From Geosiphon pyriformis (taxonomy: Eukaryota > Glomeromycota > Glomeromycetes > Archaeosporales > Geosiphonaceae), in assembly GCA_016748015.1 (NCBI GenBank), contig JAAOMT010000466.1, forward strand, positions 26,222 to 71,468: a stretch of DNA of 45,247 nucleotides, read 5' to 3'. The notes beneath the pieces are model-generated. The model had not been told where the DNA came from. It made no database searches and saw only the letters and a program-made list of their open reading frames with translations. The position numbers were made by a program, and so were the translations under genes. Every line of letters begins with the position of its first letter. The stretch's first letter is position 1. Positions 23,390 to 36,400 of this stretch are shown in pieces.

Positions 23390-23520
23390 TTATCTGATAT
23401 TTTTACGCATTTAGCGCATGAAAGTGAAGCAGCCCAATTTTACAGAGGTTTTTCGGCGGAAATCTCAATAGAATTTTCCGTGCACCTTTGCTCAAGGTAC
23501 GCAAGTTGACTCAGAAAAAG
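23390..23520. other. Small GC-richer island
   Basis: A 130-bp island in AT-rich DNA. One plus-strand frame is open for about 33 codons (HLAHESEAAQFYRGFSAEIS ... SRYAS). It could be an isolated exon relic or part of a transposon. No family is recognised, and no tRNA-like fold was seen. Confidence 0.3.
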
Positions 23521-23767
23521 TACACATCTAAATTTAACGATTGATTTTGGATTGGAATGTGTAGAATATTCGACAAAAAAATATATTTCTCTCAAATGAA
23601 TTTTTTAATTTTTCAAAGAAAATGCTGATTAAATAGCTTGAAAAGATTAGTCTTTTTCAAAAATGATGTACTTGCAATATTTTAAATGATTGAGATTAGT
23701 TGAGACCTTTTGCTACTTTCCAGGATGAAATTTTATCAATTAAACTAGCACTCTAATTCTGGGCTCA

Positions 23768-24082
23768 CTAGCTAGTTTTTATCTTTTTGAGTTGGCTCTT
23801 AATTAACATGATGGCCAAAAAGAACATTTTTATCGAAACTAAATATCTTACAAGAACTATTATCATAAATACATTTAAGCTTGAGATTTTCATAAAGTCG
23901 AATATTTTCTTTAAAATTTCAAGTTTTTTAAACTTGTTGGATTTTATGTTACCCATTACGTTTGAGACCAAAAAATATCGAAATAAATTTTTCAGCTTGA
24001 ACAAATCGGATGCAGAGAATTCGAAATCTTTTTTTGATACGAAAATATTTTCTTGAATTTTTGAATTAATGAAATATTCCAT
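23768..24082 (-). CDS. Possible small hypothetical protein
   Basis: A 104-codon frame from a true ATG at 24082 begins MEYFINSKIQENIFVSKKDF and has an N-terminal polar half and a C-terminal hydrophobic stretch (SLNVFMIIVLVRYLVSIKMF) that could be one membrane segment. The opposite strand is also open over most of the interval (23787-24056), so which strand, if any, is coding cannot be settled from sequence alone. Composition is a little less A/T-rich than the surroundings. No recognised domain. Confidence 0.25.
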   Translation of the reverse strand: MEYFINSKIQENIFVSKKDFEFSASDLFKLKNLFRYFLVSNVMGNIKSNKFKKLEILKKIFDFMKISSLNVFMIIVLVRYLVSIKMFFLAIMLIKSQLKKIKTS

Positions 24083-24167
24083 TTTTTAGAACAGCTCAAC
24101 TTAAAAATCTAAAAGCAAAAATCAATTTCCTTTTTAAATTTTTCGAAGATTTGTCAAAATTCTCGTT

Positions 24168-24679
24168 TTGGTTATGAATTTTATCGTGAGGTATAGTCTG
24201 GTTAATTTTTTGGATGATAAAGCTTATGGCGCTTTATGTAAGCATGATGAAAAAATCAAAGGCTCTTATTTCCTTGAAATTTTGATTTCTCAAGAGAATA
24301 TTCAAAAGAGGTACAATATTTCACAACTTCTTTATGGGCCCATAAATTTATCATGGTTTAGTTATATTGAAACTTCGAATCGAGTCAAAAACATCGAGTT
24401 TTGTGATCATATTTTTACTACATTAACAAACTAGGTAAACTATTAAACGTAAAAGGGTAAAGGCTGTACTTGTACAAGACAGAACGAAAACTTGAGCTTA
24501 TTGGTGTTCATATGGATGTTTTTAGCAACGACATGAAGATTGGTTCTCTCATTCGAATGTTCATAAACAAAACTAGCGGACGAACGAATCAATTCTCACC
24601 GGTGAGAGTTATTTTAAAATTAGTAATTGATGCATGTAAAAAGATTTCCTTTAACCGAATTTCACGAAACTGGAAATAA
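24168..24679 (+). pseudogene. Coding-like patch, probably remnant of one gene
   Basis: Two plus-strand open segments follow one another. The first, 24174-24434 from an in-frame ATG (MNFIVRYSLVNFLDDKAYGA ... FCDHIFTTLTN), is followed at 24470-24679 by one in another phase (YKTERKLELIGVHMDVFSND ... FNRISRNWK). The gap holds AG|GTAAAC at 24432-24439, a possible donor, but only about 40 bases separate the parts. Residue usage looks protein-like, with balanced charge and a few Cys/Trp. The minus strand is full of stops. I recognise no family. It lies tail-to-tail with the velvet gene, about 170 bases beyond its stop. Confidence 0.35.
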
Positions 24680-24852
24680 AAAAGTTGTATTTTAATTTCA
24701 AATCATTTTAAAAATAATCCATCAATGTTCAAATATAAAAAACAAACCATATCCTGACTTTTTTTCTCATATTCGAATATTTTTAAAGTTAGCGCACTAT
24801 TAATCAAGTTAAAATGTTTTTTCGGGGGGTTATATCTGATTATTAAATCTTC

Positions 24853-26160
24853 TTATTGACTTGATCGCTTTCTTCTTTTGATGGTTTTGATTGGGATATA
24901 AATTGGAGCATCGTCTTTGCGTTTTTGAGTGTCCTCAATGTCTAGATTCTCAGATGAGTGCTCTGACAGAGTAGATGTTGAAGTCGATCTTGGAGAGAAT
25001 GAGTCTTTGACATTGATTAAAGACAACGATGTGATTGAAATTGGGGTTCGACGAGCTCTATCGTCTTTTCGAATCGATATTTTGATACCTTGTTTGGCAA
25101 AAGCTTTTGAGAGCTCTGTAGAATCTGAATATTATGATTGATACAGTGTAGATGAAAGTTTAACTTTTGAATCATGCGATTAGAAAATTTCGAATAGGAG
25201 ATGGAGGGTAATATTAAATTTTGAAATTATACCAGTCATCCCAGGGAATTTCTTGGCACTATATACCGTAAAGGGCTTTGTAAAAACATCTGCACTTATT
25301 AGAGAAACTACACGGCTTTCAAGGTGCCCGCATCCCCTATGAAAAGAAATGTGAAAATGTCAAAAATATTTTAAGAAAGGAAAAAAAAATGAGCTATTGG
25401 GCAAATTTTTGAATATGGCAAGTGCCTTATTATGGCACTTTTCCAATGGGAAAATTAGTTTTTGGAAAATTCAATGAATTCTCTCGAAAAACTTTACATA
25501 CCCAAATAAATTGCTAGGAAGAGCTGTAAAAGAAAAGTGCAAGGTATATTGACCTTCCGTTCGCACGGATAAATCTTGAAAAATAAAATAAATTCCCCGC
25601 TGACCTTCATGATTTGTCAAAACATAGGCATTCGAATTAATTGATCCGACTAATGTTCGAGTGTGTGTTGGTGAATTTAGAGAAATTATACTGGAATTTA
25701 TGCTCTTTGAATGGTGTGGGATCGAGGCAGGATTAACTACTAATGATCGTTCTTCCTTTTGATTTTTACACCAAAGGTCTGCGTGAACTACGTAGCGCTC
25801 CCAAGGAACTGAGCTATAAAATTAATCAGACATTTATTAGGTAAAAAAAGATTATTTACCGATCTCTTTTGATCATTTACTTCTCGGGAACTGGACTGCC
25901 GTCAGGGTAGGTTATTTTTAATTGAAGAATGGTGGGGGGGTCAATGGGGCGACGATCTTTTTCACCGAACCCACACATTCTTGCACGGATTGGCTGTTGG
26001 CATACTAATAATTTGTAACTTTTTTTTTTGTCGATATGAAAAGAAACAAAATGGTATAATTTATCAAAGTTTTTTAGTTTAAAAAAATTTTACAGGAAAA
26101 AAAAATTCAAAGAAACATACGTGATTGGACATGTTTCTTGATTGGAACCATGTGATCCAT
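24853..26160 (-). CDS. Velvet-domain transcriptional regulator (five exons, intact)
   Basis: CDS complement(join(24853..25124, 25233..25336, 25502..25813, 25881..26004, 26121..26160)): 852 nt, 283 residues, every junction in phase with GT...AG ends. The start is [13 protein letters not shown], with an in-frame stop just upstream. The velvet domain follows: [50 protein letters not shown], a linker of about 45 residues, [33 protein letters not shown], then [20 protein letters not shown] and [20 protein letters not shown] with [12 protein letters not shown]. The tail is Ser/Thr-rich and ends in a basic cluster (IKRRKRSSQ), a likely nuclear signal. Velvet proteins (VeA, VelB, VosA, VelC) are fungal NF-kB-like-fold DNA-binding regulators that pair with each other, and VeA-VelB with LaeA, to control sporulation and secondary metabolism. 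The short N-terminus and near-consensus domain suggest a VelB/VosA/VelC-type protein, but the subclass is not determined. Confidence 0.93.
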
Positions 26161-27061
<901 letters not shown>

Positions 27062-27190
27062 AAAAGGAACTGTCTCATGTACTTTGTAGATTTTTTTTTA
27101 ATTAGAAATAATAATTTTCAACCTTTTAAAAATAAAAAAAAATGATGATGAATGGCTAGAATAGAAGGACCGTTTTTAAGTGAACTACTG

Positions 27191-27240
27191 CCATCATTAC
27201 CATCACCATCACCATCACCATCACCATCATGATCATCATC
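27191..27240 (+). repeat. (CATCAC/CAT)n microsatellite inside coding-like DNA
   Basis: Alternating CCATCA units. On the plus strand the surrounding frame from ATG 27153 reads MARIEGPFLSELLPSLPSPS with SP repeats, a TGA, then SSSKSSMLKTHGKQIESAG before a GTAAAT. On the minus strand a frame with DGDGDGDG repeats is open for over 50 codons after a CTGCAG acceptor-like site. Either could be a repeat-bearing exon; neither is proven. Confidence 0.8.
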
Positions 27241-27490
27241 AAAATCGAGTATGCTGAAGACACATGGAAAACAAATTGAATCTGCAGGGTAAATTAATTA
27301 ATTTTTTCATTTCCAAAAAACTTAACTAGTGACCCCAAAAATGGGGGAGATAAAAGTTCCAGAAGAGAGAACTTTTGGACAATGGATAAAAATATTTTTC
27401 CCGGAATTTGGGGTAGTAATAAAATAGACAAGTTTTCGTAAAAATGAATGAAGAACAATATTTTTCACCGAAAAAGGTTCTCTAAGGTTT
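27241..27490. other. Unassigned stretch
   Basis: Mixed-composition DNA without a sustained frame. It includes short G-rich runs (for example AAATGGGGGAG near 27340). Confidence 0.3.
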
Positions 27491-27960
27491 CAAAAAACCT
27501 AGTCGCAAGCTAAAAAGTATGTAAGAGTGAAATTACACAAAAAAAACTTCTGCATGTAAGAGTGGCGAAAGGGCTGAGGGCCAACAGCCCGTTTTATTAA
27601 TTTAATCTTACCCGTTTCGTAGGTATCTTGGCAAAAGTGATCATAATAATTGGTGACCCGTGAACCATTTTTATAGCGATACTTTATTATTAAAAAGAAA
27701 TTTCCTAGCTACCCGGGTATCAATGTCACAGATGATCAATATAAAATTGATAGAATATATCTTGATGCATTAATAATATGCTTGGTAAAATTAATTATTT
27801 TCTTTCCGAGTTCTATTACTAACAAATTTGGTAATATTTTACGCTTAATTGCCTGATGCATAGTTGTTACCGATACATAACTGGGACCTGTTGTCCCCGA
27901 GTAGTTCAGGGACAAGAACCCAGAAATTCCCGGGCATAAAATGGGATTAAAACTTTCATG
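27490..27960. other. GC-richer island with palindromes, unknown function
   Basis: Less A/T than either side and rich in self-complementary sequence: GGGCTG-AGGGCCAA-CAGCCC near 27573-27592, TACCCGGGTA near 27711-27720, and the hairpin at 27881-27923. TGTAAGAGTG occurs twice (27520-27565 area). TTGGTGACCCGTGAACC near 27650 resembles the start of a retroelement primer site, so a degraded LTR-type element is possible. An open plus-strand segment (YQGINVTDDQYKIDRIYLDA) suggests some past coding content. I could not identify it. Confidence 0.35.
27881..27923. repeat. Strong imperfect hairpin
   Basis: CTGGG (27881-27885) pairs with CCCAG (27919-27923), and TTGTCCC (27891-27897) with GGGACAA (27909-27915), leaving an 11-base loop and a small internal bulge. 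By far the most stable fold visible in this part of the window. It could be part of a structured RNA or an element end. Confidence 0.6.
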
Positions 27961-28774
27961 AATAATTGATTCTTTGAATAAATAATATAAAAGGCATGTA
28001 TGTGGTATATGAATAATTTTTTGGGCGTTTTATGAATTTAATCCAGGAAATAGCTTTAACCCTATTTCCTTAAAAATTTTAAATTAATTGTTTATGATCA
28101 ACGGATTACTTACTATATTAAATTCTATTTAGGGATTTAAGTTTGATCAGTAAATTCACTATTGTATACCAATTTAGCATGTATCCACCTATTAATTGAA
28201 CACATTTGCAGGGAAATACATTTTTCTTTTAAAACTTTAAAAATTTCAAGTATTTTTTTGTTTGTCAAATGATTTTGAACATTAGAATCATTGAAATATA
28301 TATATATATATATTAGTTTAAATCTCTGCATTATGTAAGTCATGTTCCGGACTGAAAAATACATTCTCTCAATTCTAAACACTAAAGTAATATATTAAAA
28401 AAGAACAGAGAATTCCTTAACTTAATCCATGGTATTAGATTTTAATAGTTTACGTGCGTTTTATAAATAAATAGTTGTATTTGATTAAATCATTACCCTT
28501 CATGTTATAAATTTTACGTTGAATATCGAAGATTAATAAATTTTTAAGGTACAAATATTTGATTTAATACACAAAAAAAAAAAGGTGTTTGAACACCTGA
28601 GATTCTCAAAATGCATATATATATATATATTGATTAATAATAAATTTCAAAATTTTTGGTTTTTTTTTTTAAAAAAATAGTTTCAAAAGAATTAGAAAAT
28701 TTTATAATATCTACTTTTAACATTAGGAAAGAAAATTTTTTTATTTCAATTTTTGGAAATTTCTTTGGATTTGT

Positions 28775-28813
<39 letters not shown>

Positions 28814-29577
28814 GACTATTCAATTTTTGGAAATTTCTTTGAATTTTTATTAAAATATATATATATATATATTATATGACTATACAATTTAATAATATGA
28901 ATTATTAAATTGAATATTGTTTTCTTTTGTTCAAATCTATATAATAACTAGATTTTAATTAAATTGATGAAGTTTTGAACACATGAATCACAAAATCTTT
29001 TTGCAATATAACCTTAAATATTTATATATATTAGAAAAAATTTTTAGAATGAAAATATATGCGTTACTATCAGGGGACGAATATGCAAAATAATAAAAAA
29101 TGTCATAATGAATATATGTCATAATTTAATATATTGCATGAATGATAATTTATTTTCGTTGTTTATTTTATTGCATTCTAAAAAAATACCACAATAAAGC
29201 TCTTTCCTCATGAGGTCATAATTCACGCATCACATTTCCAAAAAGGTCAATGAAAAAATTCGGATAAAAATGCTTTCATCTGGTTTAATATAGCAAGTTT
29301 TTTGAGAATCGCGGTAATCCTTCTAAATTATGAAAAAATAAATATTATTAAGTGACACCTTTTTAAAACCGGAATAAATTATAATTTTAAAAGCACATTG
29401 ATGTACTATGCATTAATAAATTTTTCTATTTTATTCTATTTCAAATGAAAATATACTTTAGTAACCAAAAATGGGCTAGTTAAAACATATTTTTTTAAAT
29501 CTTGACGTTTTGTTTCAAAAACTTTTTTAGGAAATTCCTTTTTGTAAAAATTTTTGAAACAAGTTTTGCTTTATTAA
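27961..29577. other. AT-rich stretch with TA tracts
   Basis: No supportable gene. The minus-strand open frame at 28137-28382 runs through a TA microsatellite and is discounted. It holds (TA)n tracts near 28297-28313 and 28615-28630 and the tandem duplication listed next. Confidence 0.5.
28747..28884 (+). repeat. Tandem duplication around an (AT)n tract
   Basis: CAATTTTTGGAAATTTCTTT followed by an AT tract and ATTATATGACTAT occurs at 28747-28820 and again at 28821-28884. The copies differ mainly in the length of the AT tract and in a few bases. Confidence 0.9.
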
Positions 29578-29615
<38 letters not shown>

Positions 29616-29618
29616 CGA
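29578..29618 (+). repeat. (TTGA)n microsatellite
   Basis: About nine TTGA/GATT units, decaying into GATCGATGGATGAATGGA. The minus-strand open frame across it (INQSINQS repeats, 29495-29707) is a product of the repeat. Confidence 0.95.
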
Positions 29619-30280
29619 TGGATGAATGGATTTAAGTTTGATAAATAATTAGGTTTTATATTGTTTTTATTCTTGTTTATTTGTAATTTGAATTCTATTA
29701 TAGCCATTAAAGCTTTGATGTATAATGAAAAAATTTTCAGTTATTCACCTCTTATTATGACTAGAAATTTCTTAAAAATAAAAAAAGTGAGGTGATTAAA
29801 TAAATTTCCAAAATTAAAACAGCTATCTGACAAAAAAATTTTGATTGTATCAAAGTAATATTCCTTCATATATATATTGAATATTGTTTCGAAAAAAGTT
29901 TAATATATAAACATACAAGATACATGTACTTACACATTTTTTTATTAATTATGTCTGCACAATATTTGGAAAAAGTCAATAAATTCTTTTAATAACCAAA
30001 AAATTATCGAAATTTTGATCAAAGATTTTTTATAAACAATGTTTTAAAAAACTTTTTTATGAGGCTAAAGATCTGTTTATTTTCTTAAAATCTAGTTAAA
30101 TAAACTCTACTTATAACAATTATGTTGAAATAATCAGAAAATGTAAATCATTAATTAAAAGAATAATATAGAACCTTTATCCTGATTTATAAATAGAAAA
30201 ATGACGAAAATTTAGTATTTCTGAATAAATTGTAACATAAAGCGATATCTTTTTCTATTGTTTGTTTTTAAGTTCATCAA
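29619..30280. other. AT-rich stretch
   Basis: No coding sense and no repeats beyond A/T runs. Confidence 0.5.
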
Positions 30281-30420
30281 TAATATTCATTATTCTAATT
30301 GGACCATAAGTCAGTTTCAAGACATGTATCAACCAAAAATTGATTATGCTAGCTGCAAAGGTCGCAGCACTCTCATACAGTAGCCCATTTTTTGAATTGT
30401 TTCCTCAAAAAATATATTGT
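30281..30420 (-). pseudogene. Weak coding-like relic
   Basis: On the minus strand a frame reads FLRKQFKKWATV, TGA, ECCDLCS, TAG, HNQFLVDTCLETDLWSN, with Trp/Cys content unusual for this AT-rich DNA. GC is locally higher, with a GCTGC...GCAGC pair near 30351-30367. The stops are of CGA/CAG-to-stop type. No family recognised; it could be coincidence. Confidence 0.25.
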
Positions 30421-33400
30421 GAATATGACTAATCCACTTTAAACAGAATTTGTTTAAATGATCTTTTTTTTGCTATGCAGATATCCAAAAAAATTACTTT
30501 AATGTATATCTAAATATTAATCTATTTAATTCCATTTTTACTTGATAAGAGCTTTTTTATACTTCGTAAGCAAAATCTCTGTTTTTTTAAGCTTCAAACA
30601 AATTAAAATTCCTATCTTAAATCTATTACTCTTCAACTGCAGTATCCAAGTTAAACGGGTAATTTTTTTATAACCTAAACAATATTTGATATTATAGGAT
30701 ATTCTTCAAAAATCCCTGCAATGAGCCTTTCTTTAAACGGAAAACCAAGACTTGAAATGATAATCCTTGTTCAAATACTAGCTATTTTAAAATATTTGAA
30801 TTATATGAAACTTGTTTTGTAATTGTAATTTTTATGGTTTTTAATATATATTCCTTCTTTCTTCTTTAAATGAAAATTATGAATAATAATAATTTATCCC
30901 TTTTTGAGGTAAAGAATATTGTAAAATAAATAAATTGCTCGATAAAAATTGAATTAAAAAGATAAAATCTCTTAAAATTTTATATAAATTTTATATTAGA
31001 TGTAACCATTTTTGTTTGATTGTTATTTTTCAAATATAATTGATGTTGAAATTATTTTTAATTGCAATTTTATTTTCAATTATAAAAATAATTTTTATTT
31101 TAATTTATATGTAATTCTAAAGTTTTTTGTAATGCTTATATTTCATTAATTGGTGTTGCTAATTTGTAATATTGTTAGAATTTATTGCTATTCACAGATT
31201 CATTTAATCGATTGTAAAAAACTTGAAAACTTGTTTTTATATATAGATTTTTTATTAAGCTAATATTTTAAAACAATTTAAATTAAAACAAATTTTTTTT
31301 TTCAAATCAAATAATAAAAAGAAAAATTATTGTATTAACTAACTACTTTATTTTATAGTTTTTAATTAAACACTACTTTTTTAAATATTTGACTAACTGC
31401 TTATTGATTATTCAAATCTTTTTAGAAATAAATATTATTAAACAGCTTTTATTACTATTAAATTTTTTTTAAATAAATTATTACTTTATTCAAATTTATA
31501 ATAGCTTTCAATAATAATATTTTGTTAACTATTCAAAATATTTAAGCTGCTTTTGATTAATATAATATTACCACTTTTATTAATTTTTTCAAGATTTTAA
31601 AAGAATTTTTAAAACTTTTTATAATATTATTTATAACTAGATTTAAGAAAGTTTAAAAACTTTAATTTTAATATTTAAATAAACAATAAAATTAAAAATG
31701 CATCTAAAACCCCAAAAAAATTGAAAATTAATTAATCTTGTGTTTTTTAAACTCTTTTGTATAAAAAGAAATTTTACTTTGCATATAAATATTAAATTTG
31801 TTGATAAAATTAAAATAATTAATAAATGCAATAAAAAATATAATTTTTTTCTAATTTTAGCTTTTGTTTTTCAAATTCAAAATTCGAATAAAATGTTAAT
31901 AAATTAATAAATTGTCAATTTTAGTTAATTATTAAAAATATTGACTAAAGTTGTTAATGTTGTAAATACATTGGCTATATTTTTTTATCAATTTGTTTAA
32001 AATAAAAATTTAATTAAACCAATTTTAATTCCAATATTCACGTATTAATATTGAAACTAATAGACGCATTTTTTTAAAAAAAAACAAAATTTAATTTAAT
32101 TTTAATTTTATTTAATAATAATAAATTTATAGAAATTTCAGTTTATATAATATTTGAACAATAAATAACTTATTTTTCATTAATTAAAATAGGGTTAAAA
32201 TTTTAAATTTTTTTTGGTAAATTGGAAATTCAAATAATAATTAAAAATACAACCTTTTTACTAAAAACACAAAACAAATTTCGATCAAGAATATTTTAAT
32301 TGTATTAAAAAAAGATCACTTAAGAAAAACAAATGTAATTAAACAGGTATTTAAAATCTAATTAATTTATTTAAAGTCTTATCCATGCAATTACTATAAT
32401 AACAAGTTTATTAAAAAAAATAAAGCCAATAAAAACTTGTATTTATACAAAAAATTAAAAATAAATAGGTATTTTCAATAATAATAATATGCAAAAAAAA
32501 CTTTATTTTTATGTATTAATTACGATTGGTACTATACAAATATAAACCGAAAATTAACTTGAAATTTTAATATTATTTCATATTTTGTATTAATAGTTTT
32601 ATTATTAGTTATATCTGATTTGTGTAATAATGTGCAAGTGTAATTAAATGTTACAATTAAATTATGTCTTACTAAACTATATCACAATAAAAGATTGCCA
32701 AAACATTATTAAAATTTTTTATAATTTGTTATAATTACATTTGTTTTAAAAAAATATAAAATTTTTGTGAAACTAATAGTATTCATTCTCAAAATAGTAT
32801 TATTTAGAAATGTATAAAAACACTTTTTTTTCACAAAATGTATTTTAATTAAAATTTAAAAATTTTTATATTTAAAAATAAGAGTTTTAAAATAAAACTT
32901 AAAAATGTTTTACAGTTAAAGTTATAAATTTGTTAACAAAAAAATTGATTTTAGAAAGCTTGCAATATACTCTTACTAATTAAGAATTTAGTTGCTTCTA
33001 TATAATAGCATTTTAAATACACAATAACTTCAATATTTAATAATCTAGTTTTTTTTTCATTTTAAAAACATTAAAAAAATTATTAAGTAATTTAAACTAT
33101 TTTTTAAAACCAGTCTTTATTGTATCAAAAAATACAATAATATACATCTTTTTTAATTTTTGAAAAACAATTTTTATTAAAAGGTTTTACGAAAAATTAT
33201 ATAATTAATGTTTAAAAAAAATGCAGATAAAACCAATTTTATTATGTGAGAAAAAAGAAATAAAATTTTGATAAAATAATATAATAAAAACTATAAAGTA
33301 ATTAAACTAAGAGCAAAATTTAGTTTATAATTTTCTTATTTTTTAAATAATTCAAAAAACACTAAACAATAAAATATTTATTAGTTTTAAACAATGTCAA

Positions 33401-36400
33401 TTTTTATTTATTTTAATAAAAAATAAAAAAAAACTTTACATCTAAACATATTAAAAAATAGAAAGTGCAGTTTAACTTAAAATTATAAAATGCTATTACT
33501 GAAATTGCTGTCTGTTTGCTGAAAGTTTTAATTCTTTGAATTTTAATAATTTTTTTTCTATTATAATGCTAATAAAGCTTTAAATAATTTTTAATATAGT
33601 AAAATAATTTAATATTTAATTATTTAAATAATTATTATATAAATTCTACAGGTTTACTTTTATTAATCCAAAATTTATTTATGCTAAAACAATTGTTTTT
33701 AAGATTTTTTGAACAGTATTTAGTGATAAAAGATCTTTGATATAATAAATATTATCTTAAAAAATTACAACCAATTTAAAATCAAAATAGGTTTTTTAAT
33801 AATGAATTTTACTTTTCATTTTTTTAATTTTCTATTAGTTTTACAAGTTGTTATTTTGAATAATTAAATTATTTTTATTAAATCATTAAAATATTAAAAA
33901 AATTTACAATTTTAAGCTTTTTTCTTTTTTAATTTTTATAATTACGACCAAATTAAATACTACTTTTTTTTATAGTAATTAAAAAACAATTACTTAAAAA
34001 GCATTATTAATAATAAAAACAGCTAAATAGAATATGATAAAATGGTTTTATAAATAAAACAACTATTAGTTAGTTTATAAACACTTTTTTGTTTTTAATT
34101 AAAAGTTTATTTTCTGTTAAAGTTTTCTATTAAAACCAGTTTTGGTATTAATTGTAAAAAGCTCTAAGTTTTTAATTCTAAACTAATAGTCAAGCCATTA
34201 TTTTTTATTGTTATCTTTAATATTATTTTCAAATAGCCAAAAAATATAGTCAAAAAACAACTACCAACTCTTATCTTATTAGAAATAACTAAATTTAAGA
34301 AAAATAATTTTTCAAAATTTTTAAATCTTTGATATTAAATTTTTTAAAAACGTTAAATTACTATTACTGTTTCAAATTTTGCTTCTTTTTTTTTAAGTTA
34401 TAAAAATTTAACTTTTTATTTTTTTGGTATTTTTATCAATTCTGTATTATTAACATTAATTAAAATAATTTGTTTAGATTTAACTGTAAAAAACAACAGC
34501 TATAATATATTTATTAAGATAAATACAAATTAACAAATAATTGTGTTACTTAATATAACTATTTTAAAAAGATTATTATTAATTAAAAAATTAAACAAGT
34601 TGTTTTTTAATACATATTTTTAATTAATTACATTATAAAATTATTTAACTTAAAAATTAGATTATAATATAAATTTTAAACCTATTTTTTTTTAAAATAT
34701 ACTGTTAATTTTATAATATATAAAATACCAATATTAATTCTCAAAGAAATTTTAAATATGTGGTTTTTATTTAGATGTTTAATATTTTTATAAGATTATA
34801 TTTGCTTATATTAAAACTGTATTTTAGCTGTTATCTAATTTTATTAATAGTAAAATTATTATTATAGTTAAAACTTTATATTATTTATTTAGTTATTCTA
34901 TTTTTAAAAGTAATTGCTAATATAATTATTAATTTAATCAATAACTTAATCAATAACTTAATTATTATCTTAATTTTTAATCAAATTATTACTGTAATTA
35001 TTAATTTGATTATTGATTTTTTTAAGAATATATAAATAAAATTCTTAGGAATATAAAAATTTATTCACACTTAAATTAATTAATTTAAATAAAAATTAAT
35101 ACAATAATATCAATTTTTTTTCTTTTTTTTATGTTTTTTCTTTTTTTTTCTTAATTTGTATAATTTACTAAAAAATACAACCATTATCTATTATTAAATT
35201 ATAAAAATATTGAAATAAAACACATAATTATAACAGCTGATTTTTTGTTAATAGTAAAAACTTTTAAATTTTTTTGTTATTTTTTGAAAAGAATAGTGAT
35301 TAGAATATTTATAAAATTAATCTTGCAAATTAAGTTCTTACAAATTTAATTCACTTATTAAGTTGAATTATTTTTTTAATTATTTTTATTTTCATAAAAT
35401 ACTGTTTTTTTGTTAATTATTAGCAAATTATCTTTAATTATAATATTATTAAGATTAAGTTTTTTATATAAAATTGCATTTTAAAATTTTTTTAATATTA
35501 TTATTAAAAAATACTTTTAAGTATTTAGCAAAATTAATATTATTAAATTACTAAATTTGTTTCTGTTTACTAGTTAACTTTAATAAAAAGATATTTTTAA
35601 AATAAAATTAATAATATAATTACTTAGATATATGATTAAACATATTTTGTTTTGTAATTATCTAATTACATTTATTATTAAAAAGCTATTATTGTTTTTT
35701 TAAGTTTTAAAAATTTTTGAATATTACTGTAATTAATACTAATACTTCAAAAATTTTGTATTTAATAAAAAATGTTTAAATATTAATATAATTTGAATTT
35801 ATTTTATAAAACTGCTTTTTTTGCTTTAGCTAAGCTTATTTTTAAGCTACTTATTATGTTTAATATTGTGATAAATTGTTTTATTAATTCAGTTTTTTAT
35901 ATATAAACTATTATTTAATTTTTTATGTTTTAATTTGTAATACTTAATAAATATTTTGTATTTAGATTAGATTTTTACAAAATTTTAATACAATTAATAA
36001 TGAACCAATTAATTTTTTGTAATATAAAACTATTTATTTATTGGTTATTAAAGACAAATCCAATGTAAAAATTAGTTTTTTTTAAAATTCCAAATTGAAA
36101 AATTTAATAATCTGTTTGTTAATTTAATACATATTAATAAAATAAAAACAAAATACATAATGTAAATAAGTTTTTAATAAGTAATAATACATTAATTGTT
36201 TGTTGGTTTTATAAAATTTGCAAACTATAAGATAATATTTAACAAAAAAAACAGAATTTGATTGAGTAAATATGTTTAAAAAATATTGATGCAAATTATT
36301 TTATTAGTAAAATAGTTGTGAAAAACAATTTTTGGTTTTTAAGTTTGTTTAGTATAAATAGTTAATTATGTTTATTATAAACTTATATATAATAGAAAAT

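Noticed and set aside
24929-25141. 70-codon plus-strand open frame with acidic N-terminus
   Set aside because: Antisense of the last velvet exon, which has correct splice sites and phase.
29495-29707. Open frame with INQSINQS repeats
   Set aside because: Generated by the TTGA microsatellite.
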